NCBI GenBank assembly: GCA_024639965.1
Contig: JAHEGC010000002.1
Location: 29,555-89,896, forward strand
Source: Micrococcales bacterium
Lineage (GTDB): Bacteria > Actinomycetota > Actinomycetes > Actinomycetales > Microbacteriaceae
Direction of reading: 5' to 3'
Length of the DNA stretch: 60,342 bases
This document shows positions 9,562 to 18,563 of the stretch, one piece after another (position 1 is the first letter of the stretch; each line of letters begins with the position of its first letter). The notes under the pieces are model-generated. The model was not told the origin of the DNA. It ran no database searches and saw nothing but the letters and a program-made list of their open reading frames with translations. A program made the position numbers and the translations under genes.

Positions 9562-9899
9562 CGTTTTCCTCCAGTTTTCGAGGGGGTTGTGAGAAGGGAG
9601 TCCATCGATGCGGCGAAGGATCGCCACGTCGAACGCTGGTCGGCGAGCATTTGCTTGCCAACCTTGTTGATTCCGTAGTACTTGCGGTGTGGGCCGTCGT
9701 CTGACGCGACCGCGTAACTGGTGAGCGCGCCTGCGGCAAAGAGCCGCCGGAGCGTGCCGTAGACCGACGCGTCGCCGACGTCGTCCATACCGGCCGCCCG
9801 GAGGCGCCTCACGATGTCGTAGCCGTAGCCGTCCTCTCGATCGATGACGGCAAGCACCGCGACGTCGAGAACGCCTTTGAGTAATTGAGTTGAGTCCAT
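9558..9899 (-). CDS. PadR family transcriptional regulator
   Basis: MDSTQLLKGVLDVAVLAVIDREDGYGYDIVRRLRAAGMDDVGDASVYGTLRRLFAAGALTSYAVASDDGPHRKYYGINKVGKQML. Confidence 0.93.
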   Translation of the reverse strand: MDSTQLLKGVLDVAVLAVIDREDGYGYDIVRRLRAAGMDDVGDASVYGTLRRLFAAGALTSYAVASDDGPHRKYYGINKVGKQMLADQRSTWRSFAASMDSLLTTPSKTGGKR

Positions 9900-9981
9900 G
9901 TGGTGACCTTTCCACTTCGCACACTACCACGCATTACACACTACTTCGCAATCTGCTCGCTTTCGCGGCGTGTTGCGCAAA

Positions 9982-10010
9982 TTGCATGGGCCAGCGACTG
10001 TATCTAAAAT
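9982..10010 (+). promoter_or_regulatory. Sigma70-type promoter for the RTX/propeller gene, predicted leaderless
   Basis: TTGCAT (9982-9987) - 17 nt - TAAAAT (10005-10010), then 7 nt to GTG at 10018. Confidence 0.6.
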
Positions 10011-10017
10011 TGGGAGC

Positions 10018-11385
10018 GTGAAGTCTGTCTATCGAGCAATCGCGCGAGCTCAGACAGCCACCCTTCGTCGTGAGTTCTCCGAAAAGGCATTTCGAACCTC
10101 CCTCGCAGTACTCATCGCAGCGATGGTAATCGGCAGTCTCGGACTGGTAACCGGATCCGCCTCGGCGCAGGTGCGCGGCTGGGGGCCATCAATCACCTGC
10201 ACCGTTCAGGGCGACGACAACGACAACGTTCTTCGCGGTACGCAACTCAACGACGTCATCTGCGGTGGCGGAGGAAACGACATCCTCTACGGACTCGGCG
10301 GAAACGACATCATCGATGGCGGTCCGGGAAACGACACCATCGGTGGAGCGCTCGGAAACGACCAACTCGTCGGTGGCGGCGGTATGGACATCCTGAACGG
10401 CGGGCCCGGTGCCGACAGCTGCGACCTGGACGACGGTGAATCGCTCAACTCGACGTGCGAGTCAATCTCCAACCAACGACGGTTGGCCTCGTGCGACGCA
10501 ACCTCCGATCCACGCATCGACATCACGGCGGCAATGATTTCCAACGAAAAGCGCCAATTCGTCGACGGACCCACGGTGATCAAGGTTCCCGAGTGGGTGC
10601 CGTTTTCGCTCGGCTCGTATTACATGTACTTCGCCGACCATCGAGGGAAATACATTCGATTTGCCTATGCGGATAGCCCACGAGGCCCTTGGACTGTGTA
10701 TCCGATTGGTGTGCTGTACGTGGACGATGCTTTTCCGTTGACTAAACACATTGCCTCCCCGGACATCGTCATCGACGACGAGGCCCACACCATTTATATG
10801 GCGGTGCACGGCGGGAGCGACGAGGTGGCACAGAAGTCAATTTTGGTCGAAAGCGCTAATGGCATTCAGTTCACCCAAGACCCGAGCTACGCACAGTCGG
10901 TTTACCTCGACTACGCCTATATTCGGCTGTTCGAATACCGTGACGCCGTCTTCGCGTTCGTCCCCAGCCAACTGGGTCAAAAAACCGTGCAAATTTTCCG
11001 CGCCAATTCGATTACAGAATCCTTCAGCCATTTCGCAACGATCGACGCACGCAAGGAATTGCGCCACGTGGCGCTGACCCGCGACGGAGATACCTTGACG
11101 GTGTACTCCACATCCGTGGGAGATACACCCGAGCGAGTCGAAAGATCGACGATCAACCTCGCCGCACCTTCAGCGGATTGGGCGATGAGCGAACCGCAGT
11201 GCGTGCGAGCCCCCACCGAGTCCTGGGAGGGCACCGGTTTCCCGTACATTCCCTCGGTGCGCGGTTCCGCCATCAAGGTGCGACAGCTGCGCGACCCGTT
11301 CGTGTTCACCGATGGCGCTGACACGATTCTTTACTATTCGTTCGCCGGTGAACGAGGGATCGCCTCAGCGGTGCTCGTGAAGTAG
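10018..11385 (+). CDS. Secreted protein: N-terminal RTX (hemolysin-type Ca-binding) repeats plus GH43-like beta-propeller domain
   Basis: Signal sequence FRTSLAVLIAAMVIGSLGLVTGSASAQ; repeats GGGGNDILYGLGGNDIIDGGPGNDTIGGALGNDQLVGGGGMDILNGGPGADSC; C-terminal YYMYFADHRGKYIRFAYADSPRGPWT...HIASPDIVIDDEAHTIYMAVHG. Confidence 0.8.
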   Translation: MKSVYRAIARAQTATLRREFSEKAFRTSLAVLIAAMVIGSLGLVTGSASAQVRGWGPSITCTVQGDDNDNVLRGTQLNDVICGGGGNDILYGLGGNDIIDGGPGNDTIGGALGNDQLVGGGGMDILNGGPGADSCDLDDGESLNSTCESISNQRRLASCDATSDPRIDITAAMISNEKRQFVDGPTVIKVPEWVPFSLGSYYMYFADHRGKYIRFAYADSPRGPWTVYPIGVLYVDDAFPLTKHIASPDIVIDDEAHTIYMAVHGGSDEVAQKSILVESANGIQFTQDPSYAQSVYLDYAYIRLFEYRDAVFAFVPSQLGQKTVQIFRANSITESFSHFATIDARKELRHVALTRDGDTLTVYSTSVGDTPERVERSTINLAAPSADWAMSEPQCVRAPTESWEGTGFPYIPSVRGSAIKVRQLRDPFVFTDGADTILYYSFAGERGIASAVLVK

Positions 11386-11432
11386 CTCGGTTTCGCCGAA
11401 TCCTCGTCCCACAAACGCCTCGAAAACCGCCA

Positions 11433-11454
11433 AACGGCCGCCGAAGCGGCCGTT
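11433..11454 (-). terminator. Hairpin downstream of tRNA-Lys
   Basis: AACGGCCGC-CGAA-GCGGCCGTT. Confidence 0.7.
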
Positions 11455-11459
11455 CTGAG

Positions 11460-11535
<76 letters not shown>

Positions 11536-11727
11536 ATTCGGTTGAAAAATCGCAACCGAGAAGTACTTTACCAGTCGAGTCGCCGTTGACCCAAACCGAA
11601 CGTCGACCATCCCGTTTTCGCTCCTGGGTTCACGGAGCGACTCCGGTTGTCGTGCTGTCGCCGTTCAATAGAAAGGCGTAAAGTGGCGGTAAATCGTCAG
11701 TTGACGAGATCTCAAAGAGGAGAAGCA

Positions 11728-13134
11728 ATGCCCGAGTCACCCATGCCCCTTGCCAGCAAAGCGGCGCTCAAACGAAATCTCGGCCTGTGGGCCATCATCG
11801 GCCTCGGCCTCGGGTACATGACCCCGACCGTGGTTTTCGACACGTTTGGTTTGGTCGCGGAAGAGTCGAACAACGTCGTGCCCCTCGCGTATATCGCGGC
11901 ACTCATTGTGATGCTGTTCACCGCGATCAGCTACGGAAAAATGTCGGGCGCGTTCCCGAGCGCTGGTTCGGCCTATACCTATGTCAAGGAGTCAATGCAC
12001 CCCAACCTCGGGTTCCTCGTCGGGTGGACGTCGATGCTCGACTACATCCTGCTCCCGCTCGTCAACATCATCATCGTTCGCGCGTACATGGAATCGTTCT
12101 TCCCCGACATTCCGGGCTGGATCTGGGTCGTCGGTTTCACCGTGATTTGCACGGGAATCATCTATGCCACGATGCGCGGCACGTCCAACGCAAACACCAT
12201 TCTGCTCGTCCTCGCCATTGTCGCGATGGCCGCATTCGTCGCGATGACGGTCTTCCAGCTCTCGCAGGGTGAAGGCTCCGGCACACTCGTTTCCGCCACG
12301 CCTTTCATTCACAGCAACGTCGAACTCGGTCTCGTGTTGACGGGCGCCACCATGGTGTGTTTCTCGTTCATCGGGTTCGATGCCGTCACGATGTACGTCG
12401 AAGAGGCACGCACGCCGAAGATTGTTCCCCGCGCGATCATGCTCACCGTACTTATCGGTGGAGCGATCTTCATCGTCACCGCGTACTTCACGCAGTTGCG
12501 CTTCCCCGACTTCATGGCGTTCGACCCGAACGGTGACCGCCAGTACCTCGACGACTCAACACTTCCGATCATCGGTGAACTCGTGGGTGGCCAGACGATG
12601 AAGATCGTGCTCACCGCAGCAGGCTTCGCGGCGACCATCGCGTCGCTTCTTGCCTCGCAGGCGTCGGTTGCTCGCATGCTGCTCGTGATGGGACGCAATT
12701 CGGTTCTCCCGAAGAAGCTGTTCGGTTACGTCAACCCCCGCACCAGCACGCCTACGTTCAACATCGTCCTCGCCGGGATCGTCTGTGCGCTCGGCGTCGT
12801 CCTCACGCTGGAGAACGTCATCGACTACATCAACTTCGGCGCCCTCATCGCCTTCACGTTCGTGAACGTTTCGGTGGTGGCGTGGTTCGCGGTTCGCCAG
12901 GGCCGCCGCAAGACCGCGAAGGACATCTTCACCTTTATCGTTCTTCCGACGGTCGGTGTGCTCATGACCGTAATCCTTTGGGTGAACCTGAGCGAGACCG
13001 CACTTTACGGCGGACTCGCCTGGGCCGGAATCGGCTTCGTCTACCTGTTGATCCTCACGAAGGGGTTCCGCACGAAGATCGGCGGATTCGATGAGGCTCA
13101 CCCGGTCACGGGCTTCAACAAGACCATCTCCTAA
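11728..13134 (+). CDS. APC-family amino acid permease
   Basis: MPESPMPLASKAALKRNLGLWAIIGLGLGYMTPTVVFDTFGLVAEESNN..., about 12 TM segments; SD AAAGAGGAGAAG before ATG 11728. Confidence 0.9.
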   Translation: MPESPMPLASKAALKRNLGLWAIIGLGLGYMTPTVVFDTFGLVAEESNNVVPLAYIAALIVMLFTAISYGKMSGAFPSAGSAYTYVKESMHPNLGFLVGWTSMLDYILLPLVNIIIVRAYMESFFPDIPGWIWVVGFTVICTGIIYATMRGTSNANTILLVLAIVAMAAFVAMTVFQLSQGEGSGTLVSATPFIHSNVELGLVLTGATMVCFSFIGFDAVTMYVEEARTPKIVPRAIMLTVLIGGAIFIVTAYFTQLRFPDFMAFDPNGDRQYLDDSTLPIIGELVGGQTMKIVLTAAGFAATIASLLASQASVARMLLVMGRNSVLPKKLFGYVNPRTSTPTFNIVLAGIVCALGVVLTLENVIDYINFGALIAFTFVNVSVVAWFAVRQGRRKTAKDIFTFIVLPTVGVLMTVILWVNLSETALYGGLAWAGIGFVYLLILTKGFRTKIGGFDEAHPVTGFNKTIS

Positions 13135-13147
13135 CAAGCACCGGGTT

Positions 13148-13176
13148 CGGGGCGTCTGGTGAATCCAGGCGCCCCG
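13148..13176 (+). terminator. Hairpin terminator after permease
   Basis: CGGGGCGTCTGG-TGAAT-CCAGGCGCCCCG (one G-U wobble). Confidence 0.7.
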
Positions 13177-13195
13177 ACTCGTTTAAACTGACCCC

Positions 13196-14353
13196 ATGCC
13201 CACCGCCGGATTCGCCGATTCCCGATTCGAATCCGCTGCGGAACTGTTTAACCGCGTGATCGACGAATCCCCCATCGGCGGTGCCGCCGTTGCGGTGTAT
13301 GTCGACGGTGAATGCGTGGTCGATTTGGTCGGCGGTGAATCCGCCCCGGGAACACCGTGGACCGCCGACACCGTCAACGTGATGTACTCCTGCACGAAGG
13401 GGTTCGTCGCGGTGCTCGCGGGAACACTCGTCAAGAGCGGTGCGCTCGACCCCGACGCCCCCGTCACCGAGTATTGGTCCGAGTTCGACGCAATCAGCGA
13501 CACAATCACGGTGCGAGGTCTGTTGGAACATCGCGCCGGTCTTTCCGCCTCACGCCACGATCTCACGCTCGATGAGGTACTCGACCACCACACTGTTATC
13601 CGTACCCTGCTCGACCAGGAGCCGCTGTGGGAACCGGGCACAGGGTATGCGTATCATGCACTCACGTTCGGCACGCTGGTCGACGAGTTGTTGCGTCGCG
13701 TCGACGGACGAAGCGCCAGTGCCATGCTCCACGACGTATTCGCTGTTCCGCTCGGTGTTGACGCATGGATCGGCGTTCCCGTATCGGAAGAGCACCGCGT
13801 CGCGCAGTTCGTCGCCGCACGCCAGCCCGAACCGCAACCGATCGAACCAGGGTCGCCATTCGATTGGCAGGTGCGCGCAATGACTTTCGGCACCGCTTTT
13901 CCCGCCTTCGCCCCCGTTGAGCCCGGTGTCGGCTTCAATTCGCCGCGCGTCCACCAGGCGCAACTACCCGGCGCAAACGGCATCACCTCCGCTCGTGGAC
14001 TTGCGGCCATGTGGTCGGCCGTCGTCACCGACACGAACGGAGTTCGCGTGCTCGACGACGACACGATTTCGATGATGACCGAGCGCTGCGTGACGGGACC
14101 TTCGGTCTGGGGCGAGGCCGGACCCTGGACGGAGCGTGGATTCGGAGTGATGCTCGACACCCCCGCGCGCATCCCGCTCCTCAGTCCGACGAGTTTCGGG
14201 CATGACGGATACGGCGGACAAGCCGGCTGGGCCGACGTCACCCATCGCGCGAGTTTCGCCTTCCTCACAAACAATCTCGTTTTCGGATCGCGCGAGCACG
14301 ACCGCTGGCGCGGGATCATCGCCGACGTGCGCCGAACCCTCGAAGGCTCTTGA
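13196..14353 (+). CDS. Serine hydrolase of the class C beta-lactamase / EstB esterase family
   Basis: MYSCTKGF (SxxK motif), YAYHALTFG (Y-x-N-like region), HDGYGGQAGWAD near the C-terminus. Confidence 0.88.
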   Translation: MPTAGFADSRFESAAELFNRVIDESPIGGAAVAVYVDGECVVDLVGGESAPGTPWTADTVNVMYSCTKGFVAVLAGTLVKSGALDPDAPVTEYWSEFDAISDTITVRGLLEHRAGLSASRHDLTLDEVLDHHTVIRTLLDQEPLWEPGTGYAYHALTFGTLVDELLRRVDGRSASAMLHDVFAVPLGVDAWIGVPVSEEHRVAQFVAARQPEPQPIEPGSPFDWQVRAMTFGTAFPAFAPVEPGVGFNSPRVHQAQLPGANGITSARGLAAMWSAVVTDTNGVRVLDDDTISMMTERCVTGPSVWGEAGPWTERGFGVMLDTPARIPLLSPTSFGHDGYGGQAGWADVTHRASFAFLTNNLVFGSREHDRWRGIIADVRRTLEGS

Positions 14354-14378
14354 CCGATCACCGTCTAAATTGTACAAT
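14350..14378 (+). promoter_or_regulatory. Sigma70-type promoter of the toxin-antitoxin operon, predicted leaderless
   Basis: TTGACC (14350-14355) - 17 nt - TACAAT (14373-14378), then 6 nt to ATG at 14385. Confidence 0.7.
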
Positions 14379-14384
14379 TTAGAC
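14363..14384. promoter_or_regulatory. Perfect 22-bp palindrome, candidate autoregulatory operator of the TA operon
   Basis: GTCTAAATTGTACAATTTAGAC, identical on both strands, overlapping the -10 and abutting the start codon. Confidence 0.75.
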
Positions 14385-14648
14385 ATGAACTCCGTTACGT
14401 CAAGCCACGCGCGCCAGAACTGGGCCGACACCATCGATCGCGCCCGCGACGAGCCCATCGTCATCACCGATCACGGTCGTCAGACCGTCGTCGTCATGGA
14501 CGCCGAACTCGCGAAGCTCGCCCTCCAAGTTCTCGAAGATTCCCGGGACATCGAGCTCGCCACGGCGAGGTTGGAGGAATACCGCGCGACCGGAATCGGC
14601 TATACCCTCGACGAGGTCGCCGCCGAACTCGGCCTAAACCTTGACTAG
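14385..14648 (+). CDS. Phd/YefM-family antitoxin
   Basis: MNSVTSSHARQNWADTIDRARDEPIVITDHGRQTVVVMDAELAKLALQVLED has the Phd/YefM fold signature (ARxNWxxxIDxARDEPIxITxHGRxxVVVM). Confidence 0.9.
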   Translation: MNSVTSSHARQNWADTIDRARDEPIVITDHGRQTVVVMDAELAKLALQVLEDSRDIELATARLEEYRATGIGYTLDEVAAELGLNLD

Positions 14649-14916
14649 CAAACGCAACGTAATTTGGTTGCCGCAGGCGCTGAGATCTTTGGCTCGCCTC
14701 GATCACATCACGCAAAGACGATTGATGCTTGCGAGCGAAGCGCTTGCTGCGAATCCGTTTCCTTCGAAATCAAAAAAACTTGCCGCACTCGATGAGCTCT
14801 ATCGCGTGCGCGTTGGTGACTTCCGCCTGATCTACAACGTTGAGAACAATGAGCTCATCGTTGTGGTCATTTCCGTCGGCCACCGCCGCGACATCTATAA
14901 AAAACTTGGTCGCTAG
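14641..14916 (+). CDS. RelE/ParE-superfamily toxin
   Basis: TTG start overlapping the antitoxin end by 8 nt; QALRSLARLDHITQRRLMLASEALAANPFPSKSKKLAALDELYRVRVGDFRLIYNVENNELIVVVISVGHRRDIYKKL. Confidence 0.9.
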   Translation: MTSKRNVIWLPQALRSLARLDHITQRRLMLASEALAANPFPSKSKKLAALDELYRVRVGDFRLIYNVENNELIVVVISVGHRRDIYKKLGR

Positions 14917-14957
14917 ACGCCGATTAGCGGACTCGCTCGCGGGAGTACTCTGGAGAC

Positions 14958-15419
14958 ATGAAACTCACCGTTGGCCAGAAGGCCCCCGAATTCACCCTCC
15001 CCGACGCAAGCGGAAAGACCCATTCGCTCTCGGACTTTGCCGGCAAGAACGTCATCGTCTACTTCTACCCCAAAGCGATGACCCCCGGCTGTACCACTCA
15101 GGCGTGCGACTTCCGCGACAACATGGCGTCCTTCACGGGTAAGAACTACGTCGTCATCGGAATCTCGCCTGACTCGGGCAAGGACCTGCAGGAGTTCATC
15201 GACACCGAGCGCCTCCCGTTCCTCATGTTGGGAGACGAGGACAAGAAGGTTCTCGAGGCCTACGGCGCCTGGGGAGAGAAGTCGCTCTACGGCAAGATCG
15301 TCACGGGCGTCATCCGTTCGACGTTCGTCATCGACGAATCGGGCACCCTGACTCACGCTCTCTACAACGTCAAGGCGACGGGGCACGTGGCCTCGCTCAA
15401 GGCGAAGCTCGGGGTCTAA
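14958..15419 (+). CDS. bcp: Thioredoxin-dependent thiol peroxidase (peroxiredoxin Q/BCP)
   Basis: VGQKAPEFTLPDASGKTHSLSDFAGKNVIVYFYPKAMTPGCTTQACDFRDN. Confidence 0.95.
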   Translation: MKLTVGQKAPEFTLPDASGKTHSLSDFAGKNVIVYFYPKAMTPGCTTQACDFRDNMASFTGKNYVVIGISPDSGKDLQEFIDTERLPFLMLGDEDKKVLEAYGAWGEKSLYGKIVTGVIRSTFVIDESGTLTHALYNVKATGHVASLKAKLGV

Positions 15420-16123
15420 CCCACCGAGGTGTTGAACAGCGAACCGATCGCGAATGTGATGGCGAGCGCTGCAGCACCACCGACCATGACACGCACGATG
15501 GACTTGCCCATCGAACTTCCGCCGAGGTAAGCGCCAGCCGCACCCGTTGCGCCGAGGGCGATGATGGACGCGATGATCGTCGCGACGATTCGGAACTCGG
15601 GTGCGGCGAAAAGCACCGTGAGGAACGGGAGAAGCGCACCGGCGAGGAACGACCCGGTCGACGAGAACGCGGCGTGCCACGGGTTGACGATGTGGGCTTC
15701 GAGAATGTTGAGTTCCGCCTCGAGGTGCGCGCGAACCGCGTCGTGCTCGGTCAGTTCCTTGGCGACCTGTTTCGCCGTCTTCGCGCTGAGACCCTTGTGC
15801 TCGTAGATCGTCTGAAGTTCGAGAAGTTCGACCTCGGGCTGGTCGATGAGTTCCTGCTTCTCCTTCGCGATGAGCGCCAACTCACTGTCCCGCTGGCTGC
15901 TCACGGAAACGTATTCGCCAAGACCCATCGAAATCGCGCCGGCCGCGAGACCCGCGACTCCGGCGATGAGAATAGCGTTGATGTCGGTCGTCGCGGCGGC
16001 GACACCGACGACGAGAGCAGCGATAGAAACGATGCCGTCATTGGCGCCCAGCACGCCGGCGCGAAGCCAGTTGAGTCGTGCGAGGTGGGAAACGCGGTGG
16101 GGCTCGTACTCGGGAGTTGTCAT
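15416..16123 (-). CDS. VIT1/CCC1 transporter family protein
   Basis: HRVSHLARLNWLRAGVLGANDGIVSIAALVVGVAAATTDINAILIAGVAGLAAGAISMGLGEYVSVSSQRDSE. Confidence 0.92.
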   Translation of the reverse strand: MTTPEYEPHRVSHLARLNWLRAGVLGANDGIVSIAALVVGVAAATTDINAILIAGVAGLAAGAISMGLGEYVSVSSQRDSELALIAKEKQELIDQPEVELLELQTIYEHKGLSAKTAKQVAKELTEHDAVRAHLEAELNILEAHIVNPWHAAFSSTGSFLAGALLPFLTVLFAAPEFRIVATIIASIIALGATGAAGAYLGGSSMGKSIVRVMVGGAAALAITFAIGSLFNTSVG

Positions 16124-16175
16124 AAGGGAAATTCTCTCAATCCGCAGCCGCGTATTCCACAAAGGCAAGCCTTAC

Positions 16176-17639
16176 CTAGTCGACGACACGAAAGCGATCG
16201 GCCCCGGGAGTCAATGCCCCCCGAACATAACCACCCGGTTGGGTCGTCGTGTGCTGAAGGAATCGCACGATCTCCTCGGTGATGCGCTCACCCGGCATTA
16301 CATTGGGGATTCCCGGTGGATAGGCGGCGAGAGTGTCGGCCGACACGCGGCCGATCGCCTCGGCGGCATCGACCACCACACTTCGCGAGAAATAGGCGTC
16401 TCGCGGGGTCAACACCGCTTCACCCGGTGCAGGAAGGTCGAGGTGGTCGCGAGCGGCAGCGGACGGGGATTGGAGCGTCAACTTGTCGAGTGCCGCCATG
16501 AACCGCGAAACGTCGACGGGGTGGCCTGGTCCGATGATGGCAACAACACAATTGTCGGTCGCAATCTCGGTTTCGACGTTGTGTTCGGTCATGAGAAGGT
16601 TGCGCACCTCGTGTCCGGAACGGCCGAGCCCACTCACGTCGATGGACACATGGAGCGGATCGTGCCCCGCGATATCGGGGGACGCTTCGAACCCGTCGGA
16701 CAGCACACTGAGCTTGGGATGAGCGCGAACCCGAGCGCGCAGCTCGTCACCCGACTGAATCGCGCGCGCAATTGAGTCCGCACCCGTCGCGAGGAAGGAT
16801 CGTGCAATGTCGAGCGAAGCGAGGAGCAGCGACGAGTTGCTTGTCGACTGGGTGAGCGTGAATGTGCGATTGATGATGCCGATGAGTTCGTCGGCGAACG
16901 GACCGTCGGCCACGTGAAGCATCGCCGACTGGGTGAGGCTCCCGCCCAGCTTGTGCGTCGACGACACGAGCACGTCGGCTCCCTGTGCGAGCGGGTTTTC
17001 GGGTACGTCTGGGTGGAAGCCGAAGTGCGTTCCCCACGCGCCGTCGACCACGAGCGGGATTCCGTGGGCGTGAGCCATCTCCGCAATCCCGCGGACATCG
17101 GCGACCGCACCGAAATATGAGGGGCTGATGATGTACGCCCCGCGCGCGGTCGGGTTGGCTTTGAGCGCCTCGGCGAATCGCTCGGGGCTGACGCCGTGAT
17201 TGATGCCGTGATGCACGTCGACAGTTGGCAGAATCCAGCGAGGCGACAACCCGGACAGGATGATGCCGTCGATGAAACTCGAGTGGGCGCTCCGCTGCGC
17301 GAGAACGTGCTGTGTTGGATCGCCGAATTGGGTGAGTGCAAGCGCGACGATGCGATTCGCCTGGGACGCACCGTTCGTGAGGAACCAGGTTCGCGCCGCA
17401 CCCCACGCCTCGGCGGCGAGTTCCCGGGCTTCCGCGAGGGGGTTGCCCTCCCCCGCGTCGAGGCCGGGAAGAAGCGGCGTCACATCGAGTTCAAGAATTC
17501 GGTGACCGAAATAGGCGTTGAGCCGCTCCATCGAATCCGCGCGCGCGTTGTGCCCCGGCACGTTGAGACGCAACGTGTCGCGTGCGGCGTATCGGTCAAG
17601 TGCATCCGCATACGGCGTTCGGGTCTGGTCTCGGCGCAT
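16176..17639 (-). CDS. Orn/Lys/Arg decarboxylase-family (fold type I PLP) protein
   Basis: LRLNVPGHNARADSMERLNAYFGHRILELDVTPLLPGLDAGEGNPLAEAR...STHKLGGSLTQSAMLHV (PLP Lys); start at MRRDQTRTPY chosen over upstream MALNNGF. Confidence 0.88.
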   Translation of the reverse strand: MRRDQTRTPYADALDRYAARDTLRLNVPGHNARADSMERLNAYFGHRILELDVTPLLPGLDAGEGNPLAEARELAAEAWGAARTWFLTNGASQANRIVALALTQFGDPTQHVLAQRSAHSSFIDGIILSGLSPRWILPTVDVHHGINHGVSPERFAEALKANPTARGAYIISPSYFGAVADVRGIAEMAHAHGIPLVVDGAWGTHFGFHPDVPENPLAQGADVLVSSTHKLGGSLTQSAMLHVADGPFADELIGIINRTFTLTQSTSNSSLLLASLDIARSFLATGADSIARAIQSGDELRARVRAHPKLSVLSDGFEASPDIAGHDPLHVSIDVSGLGRSGHEVRNLLMTEHNVETEIATDNCVVAIIGPGHPVDVSRFMAALDKLTLQSPSAAARDHLDLPAPGEAVLTPRDAYFSRSVVVDAAEAIGRVSADTLAAYPPGIPNVMPGERITEEIVRFLQHTTTQPGGYVRGALTPGADRFRVVD

Positions 17640-17699
17640 GAAACCATTGTTCAACGCCATCGCAACGCAACAATGGTGCGAAACGGGGCGTCGCAGGAG

Positions 17700-18095
17700 T
17701 TATGCGTCTTTACCCAAATGACGCGAAACTTCGCGACGAAAAAGCATGAAAATTGTGACGAGAGCAGCGGGAACGATGAGAGCCACCGCGATGTCCCATC
17801 GCGGTTCGGGGCCTTGGGCTGAGGCGATGCCGATTCCGATCACGAGCATCTGCCACATCACGATGGCGCCACGAGTGCGCCCGTTTCCGCGGAAAAAAGC
17901 GACGACAGCCCAGGAACTCGCCGCCGCGGAGAGGATCACGAGTGCGTCAAGGAACAGTGCGCCGCCGAACGAATTAGCGGGGAGGGTCAGCGTGTCGATG
18001 ACGAGCCACGTCGCGACGACCCACAACGCAACGGATTCGAGCGCGAGAATCGACGAAATCGTGACGATGACGCCCGAAGTTTTCTTAGCAGACAC
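17700..18095 (-). CDS. Small integral membrane protein of unknown function
   Basis: 131 aa with about 4 hydrophobic segments; GTG start; coding-like composition. Confidence 0.65.
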   Translation of the reverse strand: MSAKKTSGVIVTISSILALESVALWVVATWLVIDTLTLPANSFGGALFLDALVILSAAASSWAVVAFFRGNGRTRGAIVMWQMLVIGIGIASAQGPEPRWDIAVALIVPAALVTIFMLFRREVSRHLGKDA

Positions 18096-18271
18096 TTAGA
18101 TTTACTTTCCCCGAAACCCTTGACCTGTACGAGCAATCATGAGAACCTGATTCAGGTCGATGTTCGCACCCGATGTAGCGTGCGGTTTCCCATTCTTCCA
18201 TCCAGCATAGATGTCGCCTACGCGACAACCGTCGGTCCAACTACGTGCCGGCACCACATAAGGAGATCACC

Positions 18272-18520
18272 ATGGATTGGCGCGACAAAGCTGCCTGCCT
18301 TACGGTCGACCCGGAACTTTTCTTCCCCGTCGGCAACACCGGCCCCGCACTCGACCAAATCGACAAGGCCAAGCAGGTCTGCGGGCAGTGCCCGGTTATG
18401 GAGAACTGCCTCCAGTACGCGCTCGAGACCAATCAGGACTCGGGTGTCTGGGGTGGACTCAGCGAAGACGAGCGCCGCGCCCTCAAGCGCCGCGCCGCTC
18501 GCGCACGCCGCGCGTCCTAG
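18272..18520 (+). CDS. whiB1: WhiB-family Fe-S regulator, WhiB1-like
   Basis: MDWRDKAACLTVDPELFFPVGNTGPALDQIDKAKQVCGQCPVMENCLQYALETNQDSGVWGGLSEDERRALKRRAARARRAS; same N-terminus and neighbour (pdtaS) as M. tuberculosis WhiB1. Confidence 0.93.
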   Translation: MDWRDKAACLTVDPELFFPVGNTGPALDQIDKAKQVCGQCPVMENCLQYALETNQDSGVWGGLSEDERRALKRRAARARRAS

Positions 18521-18533
18521 ACGCATACGCCAC

Positions 18534-18563
18534 ACGAAACGCCCCGTCTTCGGGGCGTTTCGT
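18534..18563. terminator. Hairpin between convergent whiB1 and pdtaS
   Basis: ACGAAACGCCCCG-TCTT-CGGGGCGTTTCGT, last base overlapping the pdtaS stop codon. Confidence 0.8.

Noticed and set aside
10300-10440. RTX repeat-encoding DNA as a tandem DNA repeat element
   Set aside because: The DNA periodicity is explained by the protein nonapeptide repeats (GGxGNDxxx).
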